From positions 2,666,001-2,730,000 of the forward strand of contig NZ_CCBB010000001.1 in the NCBI RefSeq assembly GCF_000613185.1: a stretch of 64,000 nt of DNA, in the 5' to 3' direction. The position numbers were made by a program, and so were the translations under genes. Positions 42,572 through 50,254 of the stretch are shown one piece after another. How positions within the stretch are numbered: position 1 is the stretch's first letter; each line of letters starts with the position of its first letter. The notes beneath the pieces are model-generated. The model saw only the letters and a program-made list of their open reading frames with translations. It did no database searches and was not told the DNA's origin. Source of the stretch: Mycolicibacterium cosmeticum. GTDB taxonomy: Bacteria; Actinomycetota; Actinomycetes; Mycobacteriales; Mycobacteriaceae.

Positions 42572-43509
42572 GATCGCTCTCCTTGCCGCAGTGCCGCCAG
42601 CCACCGCGTCGCCTCGCTGGAGGCGGGCGGTACCGCCCCGGCCGCGGCACCGGTCGGCCAGGACCCCAGGAAACGAACGTCGGCGCAGCGCCGGTGCAGC
42701 GCCTTGAGTGCCTCGGCGACGGCGTCGTCATCGATATGCCCCACACAGTCGAGGAAAAACTTGTAGGTTCCCAATTCCGTTCGGGTGGGCCGGGATTCGA
42801 TGCGGGTGAGGTCGATGTCCCGCATGGCGAACTCGGTCATCGCGGCCACCAGCGCGCCGGGCTCGTTGTCCAGGCTCAGCACCACCGAGGTGCGGTCGGC
42901 GCCGGTGCGCCCCGGCGGCGGTGCCGGCGGCCCGACGAGCACGAACCTGGTACGGGCGTTGGGCTCGTCGACGACGCCGGCGGCGAGCACCTGCAGCGCG
43001 TAGCGTTCGGCCGCCAGCGCGGTGCTGACCCCGGCGTCGGCCCGTCCGGCCGCGACATCGGCGGCCGCGGCGGCATTGGACTGTGCGGGGATCACCGCGG
43101 CCTGCGGTAGTTCGGCGGCCAGCCAGCGCCGCACCTGTGCGGCCGCGACGGGGAAGGCCGCCACGGTGGCGACGTCCGGGGCGGCGGTGCCCGCCCGGGT
43201 GACGATGCTGAACGCCACGTCGAGCGTGTGCTCGGCGAAGATTTGCAGGGCCGGTCCGGCGGCCAACCCGTCCAGGGTGGGCAGCACCGACCCTTCGATG
43301 GAGTTTTCGATGGGCACGCACGCGTACTCGGCGCCGCCCGAGCGGACGGTTTCCAGCGCCGCGGCGGGGCTGTCGCAGCCCACGGGCGTGACCTCGGTTC
43401 CCGTAGCACCGCCGCCGGGGATCATCGCACCGGCCGCCATCTGCAACAACGCCGCCTCGGTGAACGTCCCCTCCGGTCCGAGATAGGCGATGCGCGGCAC
43501 GTCTTTCAC
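42568..43509 (-). CDS. pheA: Prephenate dehydratase
   Basis: A 313-aa enzyme converting prephenate to phenylpyruvate in phenylalanine synthesis. The N-terminal catalytic part begins RIAYLGPEGTFTEAAL and contains CVPIENSIEGSVLPTLDGL; the C-terminal ACT domain has SVVLSLDNEPGALVAAM and LTRIESRPTRTELGTYKFFLDCVGH, the phenylalanine-binding ESRP region. GTG at 43509, or GTG nine bases later. It is coupled to the histidine phosphatase gene. Confidence 0.95.
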   Translation of the reverse strand: MKDVPRIAYLGPEGTFTEAALLQMAAGAMIPGGGATGTEVTPVGCDSPAAALETVRSGGAEYACVPIENSIEGSVLPTLDGLAAGPALQIFAEHTLDVAFSIVTRAGTAAPDVATVAAFPVAAAQVRRWLAAELPQAAVIPAQSNAAAAADVAAGRADAGVSTALAAERYALQVLAAGVVDEPNARTRFVLVGPPAPPPGRTGADRTSVVLSLDNEPGALVAAMTEFAMRDIDLTRIESRPTRTELGTYKFFLDCVGHIDDDAVAEALKALHRRCADVRFLGSWPTGAAAGAVPPASSEATRWLAALRQGERS

Positions 43510-43577
43510 CCTAGTGGCTCGCGCGAGTGGCCCCGCCCGCGCCGAGGGAAACCTTGCGAACCGGACAGGTGGTGTAG

Positions 43578-43596
43578 TTAAGTAAGGCTTACCTCA
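43578..43596. promoter_or_regulatory. IdeR iron box
   Basis: TTAAGTAAGGCTTACCTCA matches the 19-bp IdeR consensus TWAGGTWAGSCTWACCTWA at 17 positions. It lies 19 nt before the ATG of the DUF2470 gene, predicting repression of that gene when iron is ample. Confidence 0.85.
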
Positions 43597-43614
43597 CTAA
43601 CGGAAGGTGTTCAG

Positions 43615-44406
43615 ATGACGACTGTGGTGGCGGCACCGACGACGGCCGAGCGGATCCGCAGCGCCTGTGCGCGGGCCGGTGGCGCGATGGTTGCGGTCGA
43701 CGGCCTGGATCCCACCGCCACCCCGGTGCACCATCTGTTGGCCGACGGCTCGTTCGCGATCACCATTCCCGTCGACGGATACCTGGCCGGTGCGCTGGTG
43801 TCGGCCGGTGCGGCCGGCATGCAAGCCGTGCTGGAGATGACGGACTACGCGCCGCTCCCGCTGCGGGAACCGGTGCGGTCGCTGGTGTGGATCCGTGGCC
43901 GCCTGGTGTCCGTGCCCGCCGGTGAGGTCGGCGGCCTGCTCGACCTGATCGCCGCCGAACACCCGAATCCCGCCCTGCTGCAAGTGAATACCGACGAACC
44001 GGCCGGCGGCGAGACGGCGTACGCGTTGGTCCGCCTGGAGATCGAATCCGTGGTGGTCGCCGACTCGACCGGGGCCGAGTCGGTCGGTGTCGGCGCCCTG
44101 CTGGAGGCGCGGCCCGATCCGTTCTGTGGCTTGGAGTCCTGCTGGCTGCGCCACCTGGAATCGGCGCATCGCGATGTCGTCGAGCGGCTGTCGGCCCGGC
44201 TGCCGATGACGCTGCGCGGTGGCCGGGTGCGACCGTTGGGCCTGGACCGCTACGGCGTGCAACTGCGGGTCGAGGACGAGACCGGCGATCATGACGTCCG
44301 GCTACCGTTCGCCAAACCGGTCGACGACGTCGCGGGCCTCAGCCAGGCCATCCGGGTCCTGATGGGCTGCCCCTTTCTGAACGGACTACGCGCGCGCCGG
44401 ATCTGA
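43615..44406 (+). CDS. DUF2470 protein, iron-regulated (Rv3839-like)
   Basis: A 263-aa protein resembling Rv3839. The N-terminal half is a flavin-reductase-like/pyridoxamine-oxidase fold, and the C-terminal block (LESAHRDVVERLSARLPMTLRGGRVRPLGLDRYGVQLRVED) is DUF2470, also seen in haem-utilisation proteins. No catalytic residues are certain. The IdeR box just upstream predicts induction under iron limitation, so a role in haem or iron handling is likely. Confidence 0.82.
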   Translation: MTTVVAAPTTAERIRSACARAGGAMVAVDGLDPTATPVHHLLADGSFAITIPVDGYLAGALVSAGAAGMQAVLEMTDYAPLPLREPVRSLVWIRGRLVSVPAGEVGGLLDLIAAEHPNPALLQVNTDEPAGGETAYALVRLEIESVVVADSTGAESVGVGALLEARPDPFCGLESCWLRHLESAHRDVVERLSARLPMTLRGGRVRPLGLDRYGVQLRVEDETGDHDVRLPFAKPVDDVAGLSQAIRVLMGCPFLNGLRARRI

Positions 44407-44429
44407 AGTCGCACCGCGGGGCCACTAGC

Positions 44430-45194
44430 GTGGCTGCGGTGACCGAACCGGACCCGCTGCCCCGGCGCACCCTGCGCATCGAGGTCTTCGTCGTCCTCGC
44501 CGTCACCTTCGGGCTGAGCGCCTACACCGCGCTGCTGGATCTCGTCGAGGCCGTCCTGTTGGGGCTGGCCGGCCGCCGGGTGGCACTGAACCAGCGCCGG
44601 TCCCCGTTCGACCTCATCGACTTCGGCCTCAACCTGGCCTCGGTGCTGCAGCTGGTGGCCTGGGGAGCCCTGGGGCTGTACCTGTTGTGGCGCAGCGGTT
44701 TCGGCCCCCGCCGCATCGGCCTCGGACGCATCCGCTGGCATCCCGACGTGACGGGCGGCCTCGGCCTGGCCGCACTGATCGGCCTGCCCGGACTGGGGCT
44801 CTACGTCGCGGCCCGGGTGTTGGGTCTGAGCGCATCCGTGGAACCGGCCCAGCTGTACGACACCTGGTGGCGCATCCCGGTGCTGCTGGCGCTGGCCTTC
44901 GCCAACGGCTGGGCCGAAGAGATCATCGTCGTCGCGTTCCTGATCACCCGACTGCGCCAGCTGCAGTTCAATCCGGCGGCCGCGCTGGCGATCTCGGCGG
45001 TGCTGCGCGGGGCCTACCACCTGTACCAGGGCTACTCGGCGGGCCTGGGCAACGTGGTGATGGGGGTGGTGTTCGGATACCTCTGGATGCGCACGGGCCG
45101 ACTGTGGCCGCTGATCATCGCGCACGGACTGATCGACGCCGTGGCGTTCGTCGGTTACTCGCTGGCCGCGGGCCACTTGGACTGGCTGACCTGA
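44430..45194 (+). CDS. CPBP-family intramembrane protease
   Basis: A 254-aa multi-helix membrane protein. Motif 1 EEIIVVAFLITR (Glu163, Glu164), motif 2 RGAYHLYQG (His197) and motif 3 AHGLIDA (His232) match the CPBP/Rce1-like family. Start GTG at 44430 or 44439. It lies between a DUF2470 gene and an LCP gene. Substrate unknown; bacterial members modify prenylated or small membrane peptides or act in maturation. Confidence 0.85.
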   Translation: MAAVTEPDPLPRRTLRIEVFVVLAVTFGLSAYTALLDLVEAVLLGLAGRRVALNQRRSPFDLIDFGLNLASVLQLVAWGALGLYLLWRSGFGPRRIGLGRIRWHPDVTGGLGLAALIGLPGLGLYVAARVLGLSASVEPAQLYDTWWRIPVLLALAFANGWAEEIIVVAFLITRLRQLQFNPAAALAISAVLRGAYHLYQGYSAGLGNVVMGVVFGYLWMRTGRLWPLIIAHGLIDAVAFVGYSLAAGHLDWLT

Positions 45195-45225
45195 CGATGC
45201 GGGCCGGGCCAGTACATTCGCAGCT

Positions 45226-46443
45226 GTGAACGACCACCGGCCGCCCGGCCAGGAGCCGCCGCCGCCCCGCAGGCGGCCGGCACCCCCACGGGAGCCGTCC
45301 CAGGTCATCCGTCGTGAGCCCGGGTACCGACCGCCACCGCAATGGCCGCCCAATCCACCGACACCACACCGGGCGCCGCCCCCGCCGCCACCACCGCTGC
45401 GTCGCCCACCGCCACCGCGGCCCGCGCCCCCGCGTCAGGCCGCACCCCCGACGCCCGCCCCGCCCGCCAAGCCGCGTCGCAGGGGGCGCGTCCGCCGGGC
45501 AGCGGCCCTGCTCACGGTGCTGCTGCTGATCGTGCTGACGGCCGCAGCCGGCGGCGCGGTGTGGTTCGACACCACCCTGCAGCGGGTGCCGGCCCTGGCC
45601 GACTACCCCGACCGACCGGCGCAGGGCAAAGGTGTCACGTGGCTGCTGGTCGGCTCTGACAGCAGGCAGCACCTCACGCCCGAACAGCAGGCCGAGCTGG
45701 CCACCGGCGGTGATGTGGGCAACGGCCGGACCGACACCATCCTGCTGATCCACATCGGCGGAATCGCCTCGGGCGTGCCCACCACGATGGTGTCGTTGCC
45801 GCGCGACTCCTACGTCGACATTCCCGGCCACGGCCAGGACAAGATCAACGCCGCCTTCGCCATCGGCGGTGCCCCGCTGCTCGCCCAGACGGTGGAGAAG
45901 GCCACCGGCCTGCGGCTGGACCACTACGCCGAGGTCGGCTTCGACGGGTTCGCCGAACTTGTCGACGCCATCGGCGGCGTCACCATGTGCCCGGCCGAAC
46001 CGATCACCGACCCGCTCGCCGGTATCGACCTCCAGGCCGGCTGCCAGGAACTCGACGGCCGCAACGCGCTGGGCTTCGTGCGCTCGCGCGCCACGCCGCG
46101 CGCGGACCTGGACCGGATGCTCAACCAGCGGGCCTTCATGTCGGCGCTGCTGCACCGGGCCGCCAGCCCGGAGGTGCTGTTGAATCCGCTGCGGTGGTAC
46201 CCCATGGTCCACGCGGTCGGCGCCGCACTTACGGTGGATCAGGGCGGGCATGTGTGGGACCTGGCCAGGCTGGGGTGGGCACTGCACGGCGATGCCGTGA
46301 CCACGACGGTGCCGATCGGGGAATTCACCAGCAGCGACTCCGGCGCGGTGGTGGTCTGGGACAGCGAGGCCGCCGGCCGACTGTTCGCCGCCCTCGCCGC
46401 CGACACCGCGGTTCCCGCGGATGTGCTGAACCTGGGATCGTGA
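45226..46443 (+). CDS. LCP (LytR-CpsA-Psr) family wall-polymer ligase
   Basis: A 405-aa protein. The first 85 residues are a Pro/Arg-rich cytosolic tail, then one membrane helix (about 90-110), then the LCP domain: LLVGSDSR, GRTDTILLIHI, VSLPRDSYVDIPGHGQDKINAAFAIGG and ALGFVRSR near 290-297. LCP enzymes join arabinogalactan to peptidoglycan, which matches the theme of this window. The usual C-terminal LytR_C extension is absent, so it is the short type. GTG start at 45226. Confidence 0.88.
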   Translation: MNDHRPPGQEPPPPRRRPAPPREPSQVIRREPGYRPPPQWPPNPPTPHRAPPPPPPPLRRPPPPRPAPPRQAAPPTPAPPAKPRRRGRVRRAAALLTVLLLIVLTAAAGGAVWFDTTLQRVPALADYPDRPAQGKGVTWLLVGSDSRQHLTPEQQAELATGGDVGNGRTDTILLIHIGGIASGVPTTMVSLPRDSYVDIPGHGQDKINAAFAIGGAPLLAQTVEKATGLRLDHYAEVGFDGFAELVDAIGGVTMCPAEPITDPLAGIDLQAGCQELDGRNALGFVRSRATPRADLDRMLNQRAFMSALLHRAASPEVLLNPLRWYPMVHAVGAALTVDQGGHVWDLARLGWALHGDAVTTTVPIGEFTSSDSGAVVVWDSEAAGRLFAALAADTAVPADVLNLGS

Positions 46444-46480
46444 CCGCCAGCAAACTTTTCGACGCGTCGCTCGAGGGGTG

Positions 46481-46501
46481 TAACTGGAGTCACTCCAGTT
46501 A
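46481..46501. promoter_or_regulatory. 21-bp perfect palindrome upstream of bfrB
   Basis: TAACTGGAGT and ACTCCAGTTA are perfect 10-bp arms around a single C. It ends 62 nt before the bfrB ATG and partly overlaps an IdeR-like box. The sequence does not fit the IdeR consensus and suggests a second regulator. Confidence 0.6.
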
Positions 46502-46537
46502 GGAGACGCTAACCTCCGTAAGGGTGGCCTTCGCTGA
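46499..46537. promoter_or_regulatory. Two adjacent IdeR-like boxes upstream of bfrB
   Basis: 46499-46517 matches the 19-bp IdeR consensus at 14 positions and 46519-46537 at 13. The two lie 20 bp apart on the same face. In M. tuberculosis, IdeR activates bfrB through tandem boxes upstream, so this is likely the same arrangement; the match is weaker than the box before the DUF2470 gene. Confidence 0.5.
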
Positions 46538-46563
46538 CAGGGCCTCTGACCTGCGTTATTGTC

Positions 46564-47115
46564 ATGATCATGACCGACGCGAGCACTCTCGACACCAAAT
46601 TCAACACTCTGCTGCGCGAGCAGATCCGGGCCGAATTCACCGCGTCGCAGCAATACATCGCCGTCGCCGTGTACTGCGATGGATCCGATCTGCCGCAGCT
46701 GGCCGCGCACTTCTACGCCCAGTCGGTCGAGGAGCGCAATCACGCCATGATGCTGGTCCAGTACCTGCTCGACCGGGACCTGGATGTCGAGATCCCCGGC
46801 ATCGATGCCGTGCTCAACTCCTTCGACACCCCGGCGCAGGCGCTGCGGCTCGCTCTCGAGCAGGAACGCACCGTCACCGAGCAGATCACCCGGCTGGCCA
46901 GCGTCGCCCGCGAAGAGGGCGACTACCTCGGCGAGCAGTTCATGCAGTGGTTCCTCAAGGAGCAGGTCGAGGAGGTGGCCACCATGTCGTCTCTGGTCCG
47001 GATCGCCGAGCGCGCCGGAGCCAACCTGTTCCACCTGGAGGACTTCGTCGCCCGCGAACTCGCGCGCGGCGCCGCCGACCCCAGCGCGCCGAAGGCCGCC
47101 GGCGGCAACCTCTAG
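46564..47115 (+). CDS. bfrB: Ferritin BfrB
   Basis: A 183-aa non-haem ferritin that stores iron. The ferroxidase residues lie in EQIRAEFTASQQYIA (helix A) and SVEERNHAMML (helix B), with further Glu in LEQERTVTEQI and FLKEQVEEVATM. Length and the Ala/Gly C-terminal tail match the mycobacterial protein. ATG at 46564 or 46570. Candidate IdeR boxes and a palindrome lie upstream. Its stop codon overlaps that of the convergent glpQ1 within the palindrome CTAG. Confidence 0.94.
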   Translation: MIMTDASTLDTKFNTLLREQIRAEFTASQQYIAVAVYCDGSDLPQLAAHFYAQSVEERNHAMMLVQYLLDRDLDVEIPGIDAVLNSFDTPAQALRLALEQERTVTEQITRLASVAREEGDYLGEQFMQWFLKEQVEEVATMSSLVRIAERAGANLFHLEDFVARELARGAADPSAPKAAGGNL

Positions 47116-47978
47116 TCCCGGCCCACCCCGGTCAGCCCGTTCTGCAGCCAGTCCTTGGTGCGGCCGGGGTGATTGGTGGCGACCCAGCCCACCCCGACGT
47201 CCCGGCAGTACCGCACGTCCTCGTAATGGTCCACGGTCCAGCAGTACAGGGCGCGGCCCTGGGCGGCGGCACGGTCGACGAGTTCGGGGTGCTCCCGCAA
47301 GGTGGCGATGGACGGCCCGACGGCGGTGGCGCCCACCGTCGTCGCCGCGCTGCCGCCGAGATAGCGCGAGGTCTCCCCCAACAGCACGGTGGGCAGCATC
47401 GGCGCCGCCCGCCGGATCCGCCACACCGCGGCGGCGGAGAACGACATGACCACCGCTCTGGCCAGATCGGCCGAGGCCGGTGCCGCGATGCCGTACCGGT
47501 GCAGCACCGCCAGCACCTTGCTCTCCACCAGGGCGCCGTAGCGCACCGGGTGTTTGGTCTCGATGAACAGTTTGACCGGCCGCTTCCAGTCCAGCACCAG
47601 CGTGATCAACGCGTCCAGCGTCAGCAGCCCGGTATCGCCGGTGCCGCCGCTCTCGCGCCAGCCGGCGTGCCAGGACCCGAAATCGAGCTCACGAAGCTGG
47701 GCCAGGGTCATCTCGCTGACCAGCCCGGTGCCGTCGGAGGTGCGGTCGACACGGCGGTCGTGCACGCACACCAGGTGGCCATCCCTGGTCAGTCGCACAT
47801 CGCATTCGACGCCGTCGGCACCCTCCTGCAGCGCCAGCTCGTAAGCGGCCAGGGTGTGCTCGGGGCGCTCGGCCGACGCACCGCGGTGCGCGACGACGAA
47901 GGGGTGCCGGTCGGCCGCCGGTCCCGGTGTCGGTTCCGATCTGGCCGGCCCAGTCGCCCCGGCGTCGCCCGCGGTCAT
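47112..47978 (-). CDS. glpQ1: Glycerophosphodiester phosphodiesterase GlpQ1
   Basis: A 288-aa enzyme that cleaves glycerophosphodiesters to glycerol-3-phosphate and an alcohol. The GDPD signature is visible: VVAHRGASAERPEHTLAAYELALQEGADGVECDVRLTRDGHLVCVHD, and the C-terminal WTVDHYEDVRYCRDVGVGWVATNHPG. No signal peptide is evident with the ATG at 47978. It matches Rv3842c in position and follows the DUF4328 gene closely. Confidence 0.92.
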   Translation of the reverse strand: MTAGDAGATGPARSEPTPGPAADRHPFVVAHRGASAERPEHTLAAYELALQEGADGVECDVRLTRDGHLVCVHDRRVDRTSDGTGLVSEMTLAQLRELDFGSWHAGWRESGGTGDTGLLTLDALITLVLDWKRPVKLFIETKHPVRYGALVESKVLAVLHRYGIAAPASADLARAVVMSFSAAAVWRIRRAAPMLPTVLLGETSRYLGGSAATTVGATAVGPSIATLREHPELVDRAAAQGRALYCWTVDHYEDVRYCRDVGVGWVATNHPGRTKDWLQNGLTGVGRD

Positions 47979-47982
47979 ATGG

Positions 47983-49044
47983 CTATGCTGCCGGGTTCTG
48001 GTCTTCGGTCTCAACCGCTGGCGCGGAATCGGCCTCGTGCGCCTCGGATTCCCCGTCCTGCGGGCCGGTGGCCACCATCACCCAGCGCTTGACGGGCCGG
48101 TCGACCGGCCTGCTCTCGAAGCCCTGGAAGACCTGCAGCACCAGCACGACGGCGGCCAGCGCGAGCAGATAGGCGATCGTGGTGGTCACCGTGTTGTTGG
48201 CGATGCCCTGCGCATCGCTGACGAAGCTGGTCGCGATGGACATCACCGACACCACCGTGCTGAACACCCAGGTGATCCACCACGCCGTGATCCGCAGCCC
48301 CGTGCGGCCCTCCGCCCGGGCCAACTCGATGAGGAACACCGGCGCCCAGAACAGGTTGACCAGTGGCACCAGGCAGCCCGCCCACAGCTGCCACTTCGAC
48401 CGCGGATCCTCCCGGCCGTTGTGCGCGAACACGCCGGCCCGGCGCGCGATCAGCCAGTTGGTCAGCACCACGGCGGTCACGATCACGCCGAACAGCGCCA
48501 GCGCGCTGGCCGCCACGCCGACCCAGGTGACCACCGCGGCCAGCACGGGGTTCAGCAGCACCGACCGATTGATCAGCAACAGGGCATAACGCACGATGTG
48601 CAGCACCGCGGCGAAGCCCAACAATCCCATCGTGGTGACCAGCGTGGCCCGCACCATGGTCGCCGACGGACCGCGACGCTCCTCGGCATCGGCGGCGGCA
48701 CCCGGGGCGTACTCACCCGGCGGGCCGTACAGGCTCCAGCGCGGGATGCTCGCGTAGCGCGGCGTGGGCCCCAAGGGGCGACGGTGAGGCCGGGGCGGGG
48801 GCGCCGCACCGGGGCGCACCGCGATCCACTTGAACCCTTGCGGCAGTGGGCCGGGTTGAGGACGGGCGGGCGGCCGGCTCGGCGCGCCGGCCGGTGGCCG
48901 CCATCGCGGATCAGGGGCACACGGCTGCGGCGGGACAGGCAGCACACCGGGAGCCAGCAGCGTGCCCCGGCACCGTGGGCACCAGACCCGCTGGCGATCG
49001 CGGACGTTCCACCGCGTCCCGCACTGGGCGCAGACCTGAATCAC
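47983..49044 (-). CDS. DUF4328 membrane protein with N-terminal zinc ribbon (Rv3843c-like)
   Basis: A 353-aa protein. A zinc ribbon opens it (CAQCGTRW...CPRCRG), then a long Pro-rich cytosolic part (to about 110), then six or so membrane helices forming the DUF4328 region, with NREDPRSKWQLWAGCLVPLVNLFWAPVFLIEL and WWITWVFSTVVSV. An acidic tail ends the protein. Function unknown. GTG at 49044. Only 4 nt separate it from glpQ1, so the two are an operon. Confidence 0.85.
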   Translation of the reverse strand: MIQVCAQCGTRWNVRDRQRVWCPRCRGTLLAPGVLPVPPQPCAPDPRWRPPAGAPSRPPARPQPGPLPQGFKWIAVRPGAAPPPRPHRRPLGPTPRYASIPRWSLYGPPGEYAPGAAADAEERRGPSATMVRATLVTTMGLLGFAAVLHIVRYALLLINRSVLLNPVLAAVVTWVGVAASALALFGVIVTAVVLTNWLIARRAGVFAHNGREDPRSKWQLWAGCLVPLVNLFWAPVFLIELARAEGRTGLRITAWWITWVFSTVVSVMSIATSFVSDAQGIANNTVTTTIAYLLALAAVVLVLQVFQGFESRPVDRPVKRWVMVATGPQDGESEAHEADSAPAVETEDQNPAA

Positions 49045-49064
49045 CGGTCCAGCCTACGGCGTGT

Positions 49065-49406
49065 TCAGACCGTGCCGGCGGTGCCGCCGTCGGTGGTCAC
49101 CGGCCGTCCGGCCTGCGCCCACGCCAGCATGCCGCCGGTGACGTTGATGGGTTCGAAACCTTCCCTGGCCAGGTACTGGGCCACCCGCAGCGACCGGCCG
49201 CCGGCGTGGCAGACGACATAGAGGGTCGCGTCACGGTCGATCTCGTGGATCCGGGCCGGCACGTCACCCATCGGAATGTGCTGGGCACCGGCGGCGTGGC
49301 CGCGCTGCCATTCGTCGTCCTCGCGGACGTCCAACAGCACCACCGCGTCGCCGAAATCCAGGGGGACGTCCTTCACCTCGGCATGCGCCACGTCACTGTC
49401 AGACAT
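49065..49406 (-). CDS. Single-domain rhodanese
   Basis: A 113-aa rhodanese-like protein. The domain opens VVLLDVREDDEWQRGHAAGAQHIPMGD and the active-site loop is VVCHAGGRS, with the catalytic Cys present. It would carry persulfide sulfur. ATG at 49406 (MSDSDV) fits the family; the frame extends 12 codons upstream. It ends 20 nt before the DUF4328 gene. Confidence 0.88.
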   Translation of the reverse strand: MSDSDVAHAEVKDVPLDFGDAVVLLDVREDDEWQRGHAAGAQHIPMGDVPARIHEIDRDATLYVVCHAGGRSLRVAQYLAREGFEPINVTGGMLAWAQAGRPVTTDGGTAGTV

Positions 49407-49488
49407 GAGCAGACATTCTGGTCGGTCCCGCTGGGGAGGCAAGGCGTCGGGTCATGGACTCCATGCTGGCATGGGTCCGGGCCCACCG

Positions 49489-49532
49489 GCCGGTTCAGTG
49501 CCGGTTCGGCGCCGGTTCAGCGCCGGTTCCGG
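49489..49532. repeat. Four tandem 11-bp iteron-like repeats
   Basis: Units gccggttcagt, gccggttcggc, gccggttcagc and gccggttccgg follow one another without gaps. The period of 11 bp places each on the same face of the helix, as in plasmid iterons or tandem regulator sites. Confidence 0.75.
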
Positions 49533-49572
49533 ACGCACGCGACGGTCACCGGGGGTGACAGCAATGTTTCGA

Positions 49573-49764
49573 CTATCCACAGTTTCCACAGGTTCATCCA
49601 CAGGCACCGGGTGCCACCGCACCGCCGCACGCACGCGACTCCGCGGTCCCGCTGTGGATAACCTGAGCCCGCCACGGCGTCGTCATCAACAAGCGCGGGC
49701 ACCGCCGAGCGAAAAAGGTTGCTCAGCTAACTTTCACCGGAAATCGACAAACCGGTGTGGATTC
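49573..49764. promoter_or_regulatory. Cluster of DnaA-box-like 9-mers
   Basis: CTATCCACA (49573-49581), GTTTCCACA (49582-49590), TCATCCACA (49594-49602), TGTGGATAA (49653-49661, exact complement of the classical TTATCCACA box) and TGTGGATTC (49756-49764). All keep the TCCACA core on one strand or the other. Confidence 0.55.
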
Positions 49765-49911
49765 CCACCGCCGCCCACTTTCAAACGTACCGACCCCGTG
49801 CGGAGTCCGGATTTCCCGCGGGACAGCTAAGGGTTTATGATCACCGTCACTACAGCCGTGTGACAGAACTCACTGGGGGATGTTTCGAATCGTGCAGGTC
49901 AGGAGCTTGTG

Positions 49912-50067
49912 ATGGCAGCGCACCCAATGGGCCACGGATCGGCCGTGCCGCAGTCGGACTGGCAGGGAACGTCGCGGATCTACGGCAACCAGGCCATGGC
50001 GTGTCTGCGCGCCGGCGTCATCGCCCTCGTCCTCCTCGCGGTACTCGCACTCATCGTGTTGACCTGA
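49912..50067 (+). CDS. Small single-helix membrane protein
   Basis: A 51-aa open frame with ATG at 49912 and AGGAG nine bases upstream. A soluble N-terminal part (MAAHPMGHGSAVPQSDWQGT) is followed by one membrane helix, AGVIALVLLAVLALIVL, at the very C-terminus. A hairpin with a T-run before it follows at 50101, which supports a real transcription unit. I know no family. It lies between the iteron/DnaA-box region and sodA. Confidence 0.5.
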   Translation: MAAHPMGHGSAVPQSDWQGTSRIYGNQAMACLRAGVIALVLLAVLALIVLT

Positions 50068-50100
50068 ATTACCGACCTGAGCCAACCGAGTTTTATTCCC

Positions 50101-50121
50101 CGTGTGCGCTAATGGCACACG
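50101..50121 (+). terminator. Short hairpin after the small membrane protein
   Basis: Seven-bp arms CGTGTGC and GCACACG around a 7-nt loop, about 35 nt past the stop. It could end the small transcript before sodA. Confidence 0.4.
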
Positions 50122-50254
50122 TCCTTGCGGTGTCAGCCGTGATCGGGCAAGGATGGTGTCGAGCTTGTTGTCGACATTTCCGACGCCGAACTCCACCGCG
50201 ATCCACCCGACGCGGATCGCATGACCGCGGATCACATGACTAGGAAGGAAGCCA

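Larger units (their letters stand above)
49407..49911. other. 505-bp intergenic region with iterons and DnaA-box-like sites
   Basis: No convincing gene is seen between the rhodanese start and the small membrane protein. It contains four tandem 11-bp repeats (49489-49532), five DnaA-box-like 9-mers (49573-49764) and a moderately AT-richer stretch (49715-49760). Both flanking genes point away, so it is also a divergent promoter region. Confidence 0.7.

Noticed and set aside
49489..49764. Chromosomal oriC
   Set aside because: Mycobacterial oriC lies between dnaA and dnaN; neither gene is here, so I treat the box cluster as a secondary site.
50160..50200. TGTCGA ... TCGACA inverted repeat before sodA as an EthR-like operator
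   Set aside because: Only six-base arms with an 8-nt spacer; TCGA is common in this GC-rich DNA.
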